In this document: positions 47,845 to 56,810 of the stretch, piece by piece
Layout: every line of letters starts with the position of its first letter
How positions within the stretch are numbered: the stretch's first letter is position 1
Origin: Ruegeria sp. HKCCD4315
GTDB lineage: Bacteria > Pseudomonadota > Alphaproteobacteria > Rhodobacterales > Rhodobacteraceae
Reading direction: 5' to 3'
NCBI RefSeq assembly: GCF_013112245.1
Contig: NZ_WVRN01000001.1
Location: 810,501 to 874,500 of the forward strand
DNA length: 64,000 nt
The notes under the pieces: model-generated
Database searches by the model: none
The model's input: the letters and a program-made list of their open reading frames with translations, nothing else
What the model was told of the DNA's origin: nothing
Translations under genes and position numbers: made by a program

Positions 47845-49152
47845 TTATTTGACGATTTTTTCGTCTTTTACGAACATGTTGGCCCAAGCGCGGTCGATCA
47901 GTTCGGGGCTCATCTGATAGGGGATGCCTTCGAACTCGCAGATCGAGATCATCTGATCGATCAGGAAGATCGGTTGATAGTTGGCGTAGATGTTGTTGAT
48001 GGTCGGGTATTTGACCTTCAGCAGATGCACCAGCGCTGCCTCATCCAGCGGCATTCCGCGTTTGCGGGCCACCATGGCAAAGATTTTCAGGAAGTTTTCC
48101 TGGTTCGGACCGTCGATTTTGATTTTGAAGAAGATCCGGCGCAACGCCGCTTGGTCGAAGATCTCGTTCGGGTGGAAGTTGGTCGAGAAGATGACCAGCG
48201 TGTCAAACGGCACTTCGAATTTCTCACCCGATTGCAGGCCAAGGATATCCTTGTTCTCTTCCAGCGGAACGATCCAACGGTTCACCAGCGCCTGTGGTGG
48301 TTCGGCCTGACGGCCAAGGTCATCCACGATGAAGATGCCGCCGGTCGATTTCAGCTGCAGTGGGGCCTGATATGTGCGCGCGGTCGGGTTGTAGACTAGA
48401 TCCAGCATGCTCAGCGACAGTTCACCACCGGTCACAACGGTGGGTCGTTCACATTGGACGTAGCGCGAATCAAATCGTTTGCGGCGACGCAGGCTGTTGG
48501 GGTCGTCTGGCTCTTGCTCGATCGCAGTGTGTACGATCGGATCATAGACGGTGATCACCTGACCGGCATATTCGATGGCGTAAGGCACATAGACGTTGTC
48601 CCCAAGCGCGTCGCGGATACCGTTCGAAATCGAGGATTTACCGTTACCCGGAGGGCCGTACATAAGGATCGACCGGCCCGCGCTGACCGCAGGGCCCAAG
48701 TGGTCCAGCAGACTGTCGGGCAGAACCAGATGACCCATTGCACCAACCAGTTGCTCTCGGGTGACTTGGATGTTGCGGATAGACTGGCGTTTGACCTGCT
48801 CGCGATACACGTCCAGCGGAACAGGCATTGCGCCGAAATACTCTGATTGGCTGAGCGCGTCCAATGCACGGGCCTTGCCGGCATCGGTCAGCTGATACCC
48901 CATCTCGTTACCACTGTTGGCATTCAGCGTTCCGGTCGCTTCCAGCAGCTTCTGTTCACGTGCTATGTCGACCAATTCTTGCGTTACGGAACCGGGCAGA
49001 CAGATGGCCGCTGCGATTTCGGAAACTGTGCTGGCATTTTTGCGGAAGACGGTTTTCAGCAGGATGTCCCGCATCATCACCAGCGGAAGTCTCATTTCAC
49101 CCAATCCCTTAGGGGTAGGGGGGGCCATAACTGTGGAAGTCTGCATATTCAT
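47845..49152 (-). CDS. AAA-family ATPase next to the Tad locus
   Basis: 435 residues. A winged-helix-like N-terminal region (STVSEIAAAICLPGSVTQEL, about 41-60) is followed by an AAA+ module: Walker A MYGPPGNGKSSISNGI (about 169-184), Walker B GIFIVDDLGRQ, sensor-1 FSTNFHPNEIFDQA and the RR finger in ALRRIFFKIKI. I do not recognise a named family. It is on the same strand as the Tad genes, 117 nt after cpaA, and divergent from nothing; it could regulate or energise pilus assembly. ATG 49146 is an alternative start. Confidence 0.8.
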   Translation of the reverse strand: MNMQTSTVMAPPTPKGLGEMRLPLVMMRDILLKTVFRKNASTVSEIAAAICLPGSVTQELVDIAREQKLLEATGTLNANSGNEMGYQLTDAGKARALDALSQSEYFGAMPVPLDVYREQVKRQSIRNIQVTREQLVGAMGHLVLPDSLLDHLGPAVSAGRSILMYGPPGNGKSSISNGIRDALGDNVYVPYAIEYAGQVITVYDPIVHTAIEQEPDDPNSLRRRKRFDSRYVQCERPTVVTGGELSLSMLDLVYNPTARTYQAPLQLKSTGGIFIVDDLGRQAEPPQALVNRWIVPLEENKDILGLQSGEKFEVPFDTLVIFSTNFHPNEIFDQAALRRIFFKIKIDGPNQENFLKIFAMVARKRGMPLDEAALVHLLKVKYPTINNIYANYQPIFLIDQMISICEFEGIPYQMSPELIDRAWANMFVKDEKIVK

Positions 49153-49269
49153 GCGCGTTGCTCGTTCGTCAAATTGTCACGCCAAATGCCCGAATGGGGG
49201 CGGTTTGGAGAAAAAGTGACCCAGCTTTGTGGCGGGACAAAGGCAATCGCAAGGCGTGCTGATGATAGT

Positions 49270-49815
49270 TTACGATCCGAGAACAGTGCCCAAAATCAGA
49301 TACATGGCCAAAGATCCGGCCAGAGCCAGCCCCATTGGAAACTGTTTGCCACGATCCCAACTTTCCCAATGCGGCGCTATGGCTCGCAGCGGTGTGTGCT
49401 TGGCTAACCGATGTGTAACAACAGCGGCCAGAATACAGGCCATCAGGATCAATACGATCACCCTGAAGTCGTCTGACCAAAGAAATGCTGATGCTGCCGC
49501 CATGAACTTGGCGTCACCAGCGCCCATGGCTCCTGCGGCATTCAGAACGATACCTAAAAGCAAAATCACAACGATATGAAGCAGTTGCCAGCCATATACC
49601 GGCAACGACACAGACAGAGGCCCCAGACTTCCGCTCAGCCATTCCGAGGACCAGGGTGGAAGCGCGATCAGACCAACCACCACAAAGACGAGCGCCAGCG
49701 CGTAAACTGCGTGGTTTTTGATCCGCATGTCACGCATATCGGTGAAGGCGACGTAAAAACAGATCGGCAGCACAAACGGCAAAAACCAAGCCGCGGCGGC
49801 TGCGGGGATGTGCAT
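49270..49815 (-). CDS. cpaA: Prepilin peptidase CpaA/TadV
   Basis: 181 residues, six hydrophobic helices. The two catalytic aspartates of the GxGD-type peptidases lie in AFTDMRDMRI and GAMGAGDAKFMAA. It lacks the long N-methylase loop of PilD, which is normal for TadV. It cleaves Flp prepilins after Gly. It is 3 nt from the TPR lipoprotein gene upstream, so it is in the same transcript. Confidence 0.93.
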   Translation of the reverse strand: MHIPAAAAAWFLPFVLPICFYVAFTDMRDMRIKNHAVYALALVFVVVGLIALPPWSSEWLSGSLGPLSVSLPVYGWQLLHIVVILLLGIVLNAAGAMGAGDAKFMAAASAFLWSDDFRVIVLILMACILAAVVTHRLAKHTPLRAIAPHWESWDRGKQFPMGLALAGSLAMYLILGTVLGS

Positions 49816-49818
49816 GTA

Positions 49819-50670
49819 TCAGGTCCCTTCAAGCGCACGAAGCGAGCGGACCGCTTCGTCAAAATGCTGCGGATGCGTTGCGATCGCTTCGCGGAACAGG
49901 TTCTTGGCGGTGGTAACGTCGCCTTGCTTGACCGCTGAAATGGCCATCGTGTTCAACAGCCGTGCGCGTTCGATCTGGCTCATCGGAACGACCGGCAAGC
50001 TATAATTTCCCTGCGCCGACCGAGCGAGGACAAGATTGTTCTTGGCAGTGAACAAAGAACTGTCCTGACGGATAGCGTCAGTGAACAGGCGTTCGGCCTC
50101 GGCATATTGCCCACGGGTCAGTTTTGAATAACCCCAGTTGTTCATCACACTGCCTGGCCGAGTGGTCAGACCTACAGCGGTTTCATAAAAGTGATCTGCC
50201 CGCTTCCATTCTTTGCGTGAATCCGCAACCACTGCTTCAAGGCGGTACCGTTTGAAGGTTTCAAAGGTCGGTGGAACGGAATCCAGCACCGTCTTGGCTT
50301 GTGCCCAGTCGCCGTTGCGAACCAATGCGTCTGCGTATTCGACTTTGTCAGCGGCGTTCGTGCCCTTCATAGTCGTCACGCGTTTCCAGGCGGTGGCGGC
50401 TTCGGTCGTGCGTTTGGCCCGGCCCAGTGAAATAGCCAGTCCGCGCTGAAGATCAATCCGGTCAGGGTTCTTGCTCGCGGCACCATGGAAATAGGTCACA
50501 GCCTCATTGGGGTCTGCTGCGTTCAGAAGCACATCGTTCAAGTTTGTTTCGTCAATGACGTTCACCTCTTGAAAGGTGCGTTCAACCTTTTCCTCTTCGG
50601 TTTCCTTTGCACAGGCCGAAAGGATCAGACCGCTGATAATGACAGTCGGAATCAAGAATTGCTGGCGCAT
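49819..50670 (-). CDS. TPR lipoprotein of the Tad locus (TadD type, copy 2)
   Basis: 283 residues. Lipobox ILSAC puts the lipidated Cys at about residue 20. The rest is tetratricopeptide repeat (NNWGYSKLTRGQYAEAERLF, AVKQGDVTTAKNLFREAIAT and similar). TadD-type lipoproteins help place secretin or pilus subunits. It follows a second TPR lipoprotein gene after 30 nt, giving a tandem pair with different lengths. Confidence 0.85.
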   Translation of the reverse strand: MRQQFLIPTVIISGLILSACAKETEEEKVERTFQEVNVIDETNLNDVLLNAADPNEAVTYFHGAASKNPDRIDLQRGLAISLGRAKRTTEAATAWKRVTTMKGTNAADKVEYADALVRNGDWAQAKTVLDSVPPTFETFKRYRLEAVVADSRKEWKRADHFYETAVGLTTRPGSVMNNWGYSKLTRGQYAEAERLFTDAIRQDSSLFTAKNNLVLARSAQGNYSLPVVPMSQIERARLLNTMAISAVKQGDVTTAKNLFREAIATHPQHFDEAVRSLRALEGT

Positions 50671-50700
50671 TTTTTGCGTCCTTTACTGCTCTTGCCTCAA

Positions 50701-51282
50701 TTACTGGATCTTGCGGAGCGTAAATTGCCCATCGCCCTGCTGTTCCAGTGTGTATTCTTGTTCTTGAACAGTAGTATTAACAGGATTTTCCATTTTTGCG
50801 AGTGCTAAGCGCAGATTGTCTCGGATTGCGTCACTTTCGCCATTGTCCAAAGCAAACGCCCGTTGAAACACCTGTGCGGCCTCGGGGTATTCCTGTTTTT
50901 CCATCAGCAGAACGCCCAGATTGTTCCAGGCAACCGGCCAGTCAGGATCGTCCTCAACGGCGCGGCGCAGCAGCGTTTCAGCCTGGCCCAGTCGTCGCAA
51001 GCCAAGATTGGCTGTACCCAGAGACGTCAGGATCTGAGTTGTCATACCCTGATCCAAAGCCGCGCGGGAAAAGGATTCCAATGCCAGTTCATATTCTCCG
51101 GCGGCCATTAACCTGTTGCCAACCGTTATGCTGTCTTCTGCTTGGGCATTGTGATCAACACCCGGTGCATCCAGACCGTTCGATGACGGCCCTTCCGTGC
51201 AGGAAGCCACCACAGCGCAAACTGTGGTGGCCCAGAGTATTCGGCGAACCCCGAGAGGGAAGCACCTGAATTCAGCTTTCAT
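50701..51282 (-). CDS. tadD: TPR lipoprotein TadD
   Basis: 193 residues. Lipobox VVASC near residue 28, then about three TPR repeats (GEYELALESFSRAALDQGM, GLRRLGQAETLLRRAVEDDP, EKQEYPEAAQVFQRAFALDN). It is the usual position of TadD, 6 nt after tadC. Role: outer membrane assembly factor for the Tad secretin or pilus. A coiled C-terminus follows the repeats. Confidence 0.88.
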   Translation of the reverse strand: MKAEFRCFPLGVRRILWATTVCAVVASCTEGPSSNGLDAPGVDHNAQAEDSITVGNRLMAAGEYELALESFSRAALDQGMTTQILTSLGTANLGLRRLGQAETLLRRAVEDDPDWPVAWNNLGVLLMEKQEYPEAAQVFQRAFALDNGESDAIRDNLRLALAKMENPVNTTVQEQEYTLEQQGDGQFTLRKIQ

Positions 51283-51288
51283 AGGGTT

Positions 51289-52272
51289 CTATCCGCCCGC
51301 GCGTCCAAAACTCGAAATGACCCTTACCGACGGACCAATCAGAATAATCAGCAGCGGCGGTACGGTCAGCATCATTGTGACAAGAGTCATCTTTGTCGGC
51401 AACTTGTTCGCAGCTTCTTCGGCGCGCATGACGCGCTTGTCACGCATCTCACCAGCGTAAACCCGCAGAGCTTCGGCAATGGATGTACCAAAAGTCGCCG
51501 ACTGGATCATCACAGTCACAAACGAGTTCACATCCTGCACACCACACCGCATGCCGAAGTCACGTAGAACAGTGTCTTTGTCCTTACCGGCTTTCATCTC
51601 GTGGGCGACGATTTCGAACTCCTGCGCGATGTCGGGGTAGGAGGCGCTCATTTCGCTCGACACTCGAACGATGGCCTGATCCAGTGATTGTCCGGCTTCC
51701 ACGCAAACCAGCATCAGGTCAAGCGTGTCAGGAAAGCCTGCGGTAATGGCCTCTTTCCGTTCTTCTACCCGACGCGTGATCCAATACTTGGGTGCGAAGT
51801 AACCAATCGCGCCTGGAACAAAGATCCGGATAATCATCTGTTGGCCGGTGAATTCCTGACCGCCGGAAAACACCGTAATCAAAAGAACTCCGACCAGGAT
51901 ACCAATAATACCCAGCGAAAACTGCGCGAAATGGAAGAAACGCACCGAGTCTTTCGACCGATAACCGGCCTGGCGCAGTTTCAGTTCAACGGCCGAGTAT
52001 TCTTCTTCGTTTTTCGGCTCAAGGAACGTTGCAAATTTCTCAAGCTGCTCATTGCGGCTTGAGTTGCGAAGCCGTTCCTTTTTGTCCTTTGTTTGCTTTT
52101 TGGGGGCTGCGTTTGATCTTTGCAGTTTCTTCAACGGGTCTTCCGGCTGATTCATCATCAGAGAAACTGCCACGAGGATCATTATCAGACCCAGGATGCC
52201 GACAACGATAAGTGGCCCGAACTCGCCCAGATGCTGGGTCAACAGGTCATTGATGCTGGTCAGAAATTCCAT
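51289..52272 (-). CDS. tadC: Tad platform protein TadC
   Basis: 327 residues with a type II secretion F domain (AGQSLDQAIVRVSSEMSASY and DVNSFVTVMIQSATFGTSIA) and hydrophobic helices at both ends. It forms the inner-membrane platform with TadB. Gap to tadB is 9 nt. Confidence 0.94.
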   Translation of the reverse strand: MEFLTSINDLLTQHLGEFGPLIVVGILGLIMILVAVSLMMNQPEDPLKKLQRSNAAPKKQTKDKKERLRNSSRNEQLEKFATFLEPKNEEEYSAVELKLRQAGYRSKDSVRFFHFAQFSLGIIGILVGVLLITVFSGGQEFTGQQMIIRIFVPGAIGYFAPKYWITRRVEERKEAITAGFPDTLDLMLVCVEAGQSLDQAIVRVSSEMSASYPDIAQEFEIVAHEMKAGKDKDTVLRDFGMRCGVQDVNSFVTVMIQSATFGTSIAEALRVYAGEMRDKRVMRAEEAANKLPTKMTLVTMMLTVPPLLIILIGPSVRVISSFGRAGG

Positions 52273-52281
52273 GATGCGCCC

Positions 52282-53250
52282 TCAGACCTTGATGTTTGTG
52301 ATGATCTTCATGACGATCAGGTTCAATGTCAGCATAATGGCGACAACGAAACAGGCGGGAATGAACCAGGGATGGTCCAATACGTCGTCATAATAGCCCG
52401 GGTCTTTGACCAGGATGAAAACCAAGCAGGCAAGCGGGAAGCCTGACAGAAACTTGCCGGACCACTGGGCCTCGGCGGTGATGGCCTTCACACGGCGGAA
52501 GAGGCGGAAGCGAGCCCGGATCACTTGGGCGAGGCCGGCCAGAATTTCAGCCAAGTTACCCCCTGATTGCTGCTGAATGCCAACAGCTACGGCCAAAAAG
52601 CGTAGATCCTGCATGTCCAAGCGCTCGGCCATATCTTTCAACGCCTCGCCAACGTCGCGGCCATAGGCGCATTCGTCTGCAATGACCCCAAATTCGGTGC
52701 CAAGCGGATCCTGGACTTCGTTTGAAACTACTTGAATGGTCGAAACAAATGGGTTGCCGACGCGCAGCGAGCGGACCATCAGTTCAACCGCGTCAGGCAG
52801 TTGTTCTTCGATCATACTCATACGTTTCTTGGCCTTGTGATTGACCCACGCGTAAACGCCGCCGATACCAATCGCGATCGAGATTGCTGCCCGCAGCGCG
52901 GTATCTGTGGCTGTACCGATGCTCAGCCCGACAAAAGCGACGCCGGACACCAAAGCCATGATCATGATCAACTGGCGAGGTGAAAATGCAATCGCCGCCT
53001 TCTGAGCCTTGTCCGCGAGCAGGGAGTACAAGGGGATGCTTTGCGATTTCATATGCTGCTGCATTTCTTTGCGCAGCTGTTCCAGCACCTGTTCGCGACC
53101 AGCACCCTTTTCCAACATGTCCAGGCGGCGATTTACTCGGCTGTTCAGGCTGATGGACTTGCCAAAGGCGACAAGATAAATCCCTTCAACCAGGGCAAGA
53201 ACCCCCACAAAGATGGCGACATAAATGATCGCCTCCATAGGCAATTGCAT
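52282..53250 (-). CDS. tadB: Tad platform protein TadB
   Basis: 322 residues with a type II secretion F domain (LPDAVELMVRSLRVGNPFV, GVIADECAYGRDVGEALKD, QQQSGGNLAEILAGLAQVIR) between N- and C-terminal membrane helices. Partner of TadC and docking site of the CpaF motor. It starts 11 nt after cpaF. Confidence 0.94.
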   Translation of the reverse strand: MQLPMEAIIYVAIFVGVLALVEGIYLVAFGKSISLNSRVNRRLDMLEKGAGREQVLEQLRKEMQQHMKSQSIPLYSLLADKAQKAAIAFSPRQLIMIMALVSGVAFVGLSIGTATDTALRAAISIAIGIGGVYAWVNHKAKKRMSMIEEQLPDAVELMVRSLRVGNPFVSTIQVVSNEVQDPLGTEFGVIADECAYGRDVGEALKDMAERLDMQDLRFLAVAVGIQQQSGGNLAEILAGLAQVIRARFRLFRRVKAITAEAQWSGKFLSGFPLACLVFILVKDPGYYDDVLDHPWFIPACFVVAIMLTLNLIVMKIITNIKV

Positions 53251-53261
53251 ACCCGGTTCTC

Positions 53262-54704
53262 CTACATTGTGGTTGGGTCGTAGATCGACGCAGGCAGATC
53301 AAAGCCCCATAGACGGAAGCGTTCCGAATAGTGGCTGCGCACGCCGGTTGCGGTGAAATGCCCGATGATCTTGTTGTCGGGTGTCAGGCCAACGCGTTGA
53401 AAACGAAAGATTTCCTGCATCGAAATCACATCGCCTTCCATGCCCGTAATCTCGGTGATTGAGGTCATGCGTCGCGAACCGTCCTGCAGACGGCTTGCCT
53501 GTACGATCAAGTTCACAGCGGACGAAATCTGGCTGCGGACGGCCTTGATCGGCATTTCGATCCCGGCCATGGCGATCATGTTTTCCAGACGCGAAATCCC
53601 GTCACGGGCCGAGTTGGCGTGGATCGTGGTCATTGATCCATCGTGTCCGGTGTTCATCGCCTGCAACATGTCGATCACTTCCGCGCCACGCGTCTCACCC
53701 ACGATGATGCGGTCAGGGCGCATACGCAGGGCGTTTTTCAGACAGTCGCGCGGGCTGACTTCGCCTTTGCCTTCCACGTTGGGCGGGCGGCTTTCCATCC
53801 GACCCACATGAGTCTGTTGCAGCTGAAGTTCTGCCGTATCCTCGATGGTCAGAATACGCTCGGCATCATCGATAAAACTGGAAAGCGCGTTCAGCGTCGT
53901 GGTTTTACCCGAACCGGTACCGCCGGAAACAATCACGTTCAGGCGGGTTGACACTGCGGCTTGCAAATATGCGGCCATTTCTTCGGTGAACGCGCCGAAA
54001 TTGACCAGATCGTCGATGCCAAGCTTGTCTTTCTTGAACTTACGAATCGAAACCAGCGATCCATCCACGGCAATTGGTGGAACCATGGCGTTAAAACGCG
54101 ATCCATCCGCCAGTCGGGCGTCAACGTAAGGGTTTGATTCGTCGACACGACGGCCCACAGCGGACACGATCTTGTCGATGATCCGCATCAGGTGTTTTTC
54201 GTCCTTGAACGTAATGTCGCTGAGTTCCAGCTTACCGGCGCGTTCCACGAAAATCTGTTGGGGGCCGTTCACCAGAATATCGTTGACCGTATCGTCCTGC
54301 AGCAGAGTTTCGAGCGGGCCGAGGCCCGTCACCTCGTCATATAGTTCCTTGTTCAACTGCGACCGGTCTTCGCGGTTCAGAACAATATTCCTGGTTTCCA
54401 GCACCTCACTGGCAATTGCGCTGATTTCAGCACGCAATTCAGCTTCGCCCGCGTTTTCCAACGCGGCAAGGTTCAGGTTCTCCAGCAGTTCCCGGTGCAG
54501 TTCGATTTTGATCTCGCCCAGCCGTTCCTTGCGTTTGCGATCACGATCAGAACCCGCAACCTCGCCGGGTTTCTTCTTTTGGGGTTTGCGTGCAACCGCA
54601 GTCGTAGTCGCGGGGGCCTCTGCAACGGGCGCTGCCGGCTCGGCAGTTTGTGCCGGCGTTTTCACGGGCTGTGCAGCGGACGGTTTTTTATATCTTGAAA
54701 ACAC
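53262..54704 (-). CDS. cpaF: Tad pilus motor ATPase CpaF/TadA
   Basis: 480 residues. An Ala/Pro/Lys-rich cytoplasmic start (about 1-60) is followed by the secretion ATPase: Walker [17 protein letters not shown], Asp box [20 protein letters not shown], Walker [21 protein letters not shown] and HIS box [17 protein letters not shown]. It is a hexameric motor driving both extension and retraction in Tad systems. It is 24 nt after cpaE. Confidence 0.96.
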   Translation of the reverse strand: MFSRYKKPSAAQPVKTPAQTAEPAAPVAEAPATTTAVARKPQKKKPGEVAGSDRDRKRKERLGEIKIELHRELLENLNLAALENAGEAELRAEISAIASEVLETRNIVLNREDRSQLNKELYDEVTGLGPLETLLQDDTVNDILVNGPQQIFVERAGKLELSDITFKDEKHLMRIIDKIVSAVGRRVDESNPYVDARLADGSRFNAMVPPIAVDGSLVSIRKFKKDKLGIDDLVNFGAFTEEMAAYLQAAVSTRLNVIVSGGTGSGKTTTLNALSSFIDDAERILTIEDTAELQLQQTHVGRMESRPPNVEGKGEVSPRDCLKNALRMRPDRIIVGETRGAEVIDMLQAMNTGHDGSMTTIHANSARDGISRLENMIAMAGIEMPIKAVRSQISSAVNLIVQASRLQDGSRRMTSITEITGMEGDVISMQEIFRFQRVGLTPDNKIIGHFTATGVRSHYSERFRLWGFDLPASIYDPTTM

Positions 54705-54728
54705 GGCAGGTACCCCTTTGGTAAGTTG

Positions 54729-55967
54729 TTACGCAGCTTCTTCGGCGCTGCTGCTACCAAGGCTGTGAAGCGATTTCGCCAGTTTCGCGATTTCCCGGCG
54801 CAATGGATTTTTGGCGGCCGAGTTTGCCAGCGGGAGACCGTGGTCACCGCTTTGCATGACTGGTTTGCCCCCGTCGGGCAATTGCAGATCAATTGAGATA
54901 CCAAGGCTTTCGCCCATACGCTTTACCCGGCTCTTACCGTTGAGATCGGTAAACTTGGGCGCGCGGTTCAGCGCAAAGCGCAGTTTGTTGAACGGCAGCT
55001 CTTCTGCTTGCAAGGCGCGTTTCAAACGCAATGCATTCTGAGCGGAACGCATGTCCAGTTCGATCATAGCGAAGTACACATGTGCTGCCTGCAACACAGT
55101 TTCTGACCACAGGACCAGCGTTTTGGGCATATCTACGATGACATAGTCAAAATGCGCACGGGCCATGTCGATGACACGCTGAATATCGTCTGGCGTAATC
55201 AGATCCAATGGCACCATATCGGACGGCGCTGTCAGTACTTGCAGCTTTTCTTCATATGTTTGAAGGGCTTGCGAAAAAACTTCGTTGTCCATCGACTCTG
55301 TGTCTGACAACATCTCAAAGACCGTTTCGCGCCGCGGAAGGTCCAGATAGGTGGACACGGTCCCGTACTGCAGATCCAGATCGATTAGGCAAACAGACGG
55401 TGCATCTTTGTCCGACGCGCAGGCAAGCTCCCAGGCCAGGTTGACGGCCATAGTGGTCGCGCCCACACCGCCAGCCAGTCCGTGTACAACGAACAACGCC
55501 CCCTCTTTTGAGTCCCCTTTGGCCAAAGGCACTGCGGCGGCCTGTGCGACTGCGACTGGGTCGGGCTGCTTCATGCGCTCAATCGCTTCCTGCAATTCAC
55601 CTTCCGGAAGTGGGTAGGGGACGAATTCGTCAGCGCCCTTACGCAGCAGTTGATGCAGCGAGGCGGGAGTTACATCCTCGGCGATCAGGACAACTTTGAT
55701 CTTCTTTTCCTTGGCCTGGGTGATGATCTCACCCATCAGCGAGAGATTGTCCTCATCCTCTCCGTCGATAGCCAATGCCACAAATTCAAGAGTTTCAGCT
55801 TCTGGTTGGCTGAAAAAGGCCAGCGCCTCGGCAAAGCCCAGATCACCCCAACGCTCTCCAAGAATGGCCTCCATGTCTTCGATCAAAAGGTCGAAATTCT
55901 GGACATCCCGGCTTATGGTGCAGGCCAAAATTGCTGAATTGTCATCTTGCGGCGTCGCGCTGGTCAT
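54729..55967 (-). CDS. cpaE: Tad localisation protein CpaE/TadZ
   Basis: 412 residues. An N-terminal receiver-like domain (about 10-125) is joined to a MinD/ParA-type ATPase (VVHGLAGGVGATTMAVNLAW, a deviant Walker A; then DLDLQYGTVSTYLDLP). It places the pilus apparatus at the pole. ATG 55967 has GAGGA 8 nt upstream; GTG 55973 would be too close to it. A copy of the Tad upstream motif lies 137 nt before the start. Confidence 0.93.
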   Translation of the reverse strand: MTSATPQDDNSAILACTISRDVQNFDLLIEDMEAILGERWGDLGFAEALAFFSQPEAETLEFVALAIDGEDEDNLSLMGEIITQAKEKKIKVVLIAEDVTPASLHQLLRKGADEFVPYPLPEGELQEAIERMKQPDPVAVAQAAAVPLAKGDSKEGALFVVHGLAGGVGATTMAVNLAWELACASDKDAPSVCLIDLDLQYGTVSTYLDLPRRETVFEMLSDTESMDNEVFSQALQTYEEKLQVLTAPSDMVPLDLITPDDIQRVIDMARAHFDYVIVDMPKTLVLWSETVLQAAHVYFAMIELDMRSAQNALRLKRALQAEELPFNKLRFALNRAPKFTDLNGKSRVKRMGESLGISIDLQLPDGGKPVMQSGDHGLPLANSAAKNPLRREIAKLAKSLHSLGSSSAEEAA

Positions 55968-56095
55968 AAACACTATCCTCGTCGTGAGGGCTCAGCATGT
56001 CATATGAACGAAATCCGCCAGATTGATGTGCTGTCGCCCCAATACGGTCAAATTTGGCCGCAGGTCACCCTATTGTTCACAATGTTGCTTTGAAG

Positions 56096-56119
56096 TTGGG
56101 CGAGAATTGGGCGCAAAAG
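56096..56119 (-). promoter_or_regulatory. Tad upstream element, copy before cpaE
   Basis: GAATTGGGCGCAAAAG (56104-56119, + strand) matches the element before flp1 and flp2. A second TTGGGCG (56096-56102) sits 11 bp away from the core copy (56107-56113), which is about one helical turn. Confidence 0.55.
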
Positions 56120-56132
56120 AACCAATTGTAGG

Positions 56133-56159
56133 GAAATGGGCGACGATGCCGCCCATTTC
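56133..56159 (-). terminator. Hairpin after the OmpA-like gene
   Basis: GAAATGGGCG (56133-56142) and CGCCCATTTC (56150-56159) form a perfect 10-bp stem with a 7-nt loop, 8 nt after the OmpA-like stop (56167). No long U-run follows on the minus strand. Half of it also resembles the Tad upstream element. Confidence 0.55.
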
Positions 56160-56166
56160 GAGTGAA

Positions 56167-56793
56167 TTATCCACCTTCACCGTCTTCTGCAGTCACGTCT
56201 TCGACCAAGCTTCTTGCGGTCGCGCTTTCTACATACTCGCGGTAAATGACTTCGGCGTATTTACCGTCCAGAAGCTGTCGGTTGCCATCAACAAAGCCCG
56301 AAACTTCTGTCACAGTCCGGCGGTTACGGCGATCACGTTCCTGGGTGGCGATCAAAGGCTGAGCCTTGCCAAAGGACACGACGGCTTCCAAGCGGGATCG
56401 TGAAATCCCTTGCCGTTCAAGGAAGCTCACGACGGCCTGAGCCCGGCGCATACCCAGACTTTTGTTGTAGCTGGTCGAGCCTACGGCGTCGGTGTGACCA
56501 TAGACTCGGAACCGGGCTTCGGGGAACTGTTTGATCCAGTCGGCCTGTTGCAACAGAATCCGCTGGGCGGATGCGTCCAGTTGTGAGCTATTAAAGGCAA
56601 AGTTCACTTGGCTTGGTACATCCGCAGCAAATCGACGGCTGAGGATCTGGGCGTATGTCAGTTCGCCGTTCTGAACCTGGATATTGTTCAATGTCGCGTT
56701 TCCGAAGGTTCCAGCATCGATCTCGTATCCTGCTTCACGCGTACATGCGGCAACAGCGACCGTAAGACCCAGTGTGATTATCCACTTCTGCAT
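56167..56793 (-). CDS. OmpA-family lipoprotein in the Tad locus
   Basis: 208 residues from ATG 56793, with AGGAGG about 8 nt upstream. Lipobox AVAAC (about residue 17) and an OmpA-like domain with VYGHTDAVGSTSYNKSLGMRRA holding the peptidoglycan-binding Asp and Arg. It may tie the pilus secretin to the cell wall. It is 18 nt after cpaC. It resembles Pal but has an extended tail rich in acidic residues. Confidence 0.87.
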   Translation of the reverse strand: MQKWIITLGLTVAVAACTREAGYEIDAGTFGNATLNNIQVQNGELTYAQILSRRFAADVPSQVNFAFNSSQLDASAQRILLQQADWIKQFPEARFRVYGHTDAVGSTSYNKSLGMRRAQAVVSFLERQGISRSRLEAVVSFGKAQPLIATQERDRRNRRTVTEVSGFVDGNRQLLDGKYAEVIYREYVESATARSLVEDVTAEDGEGG

Positions 56794-56810
56794 TGGTCCG
56801 ATCCTCCTGA

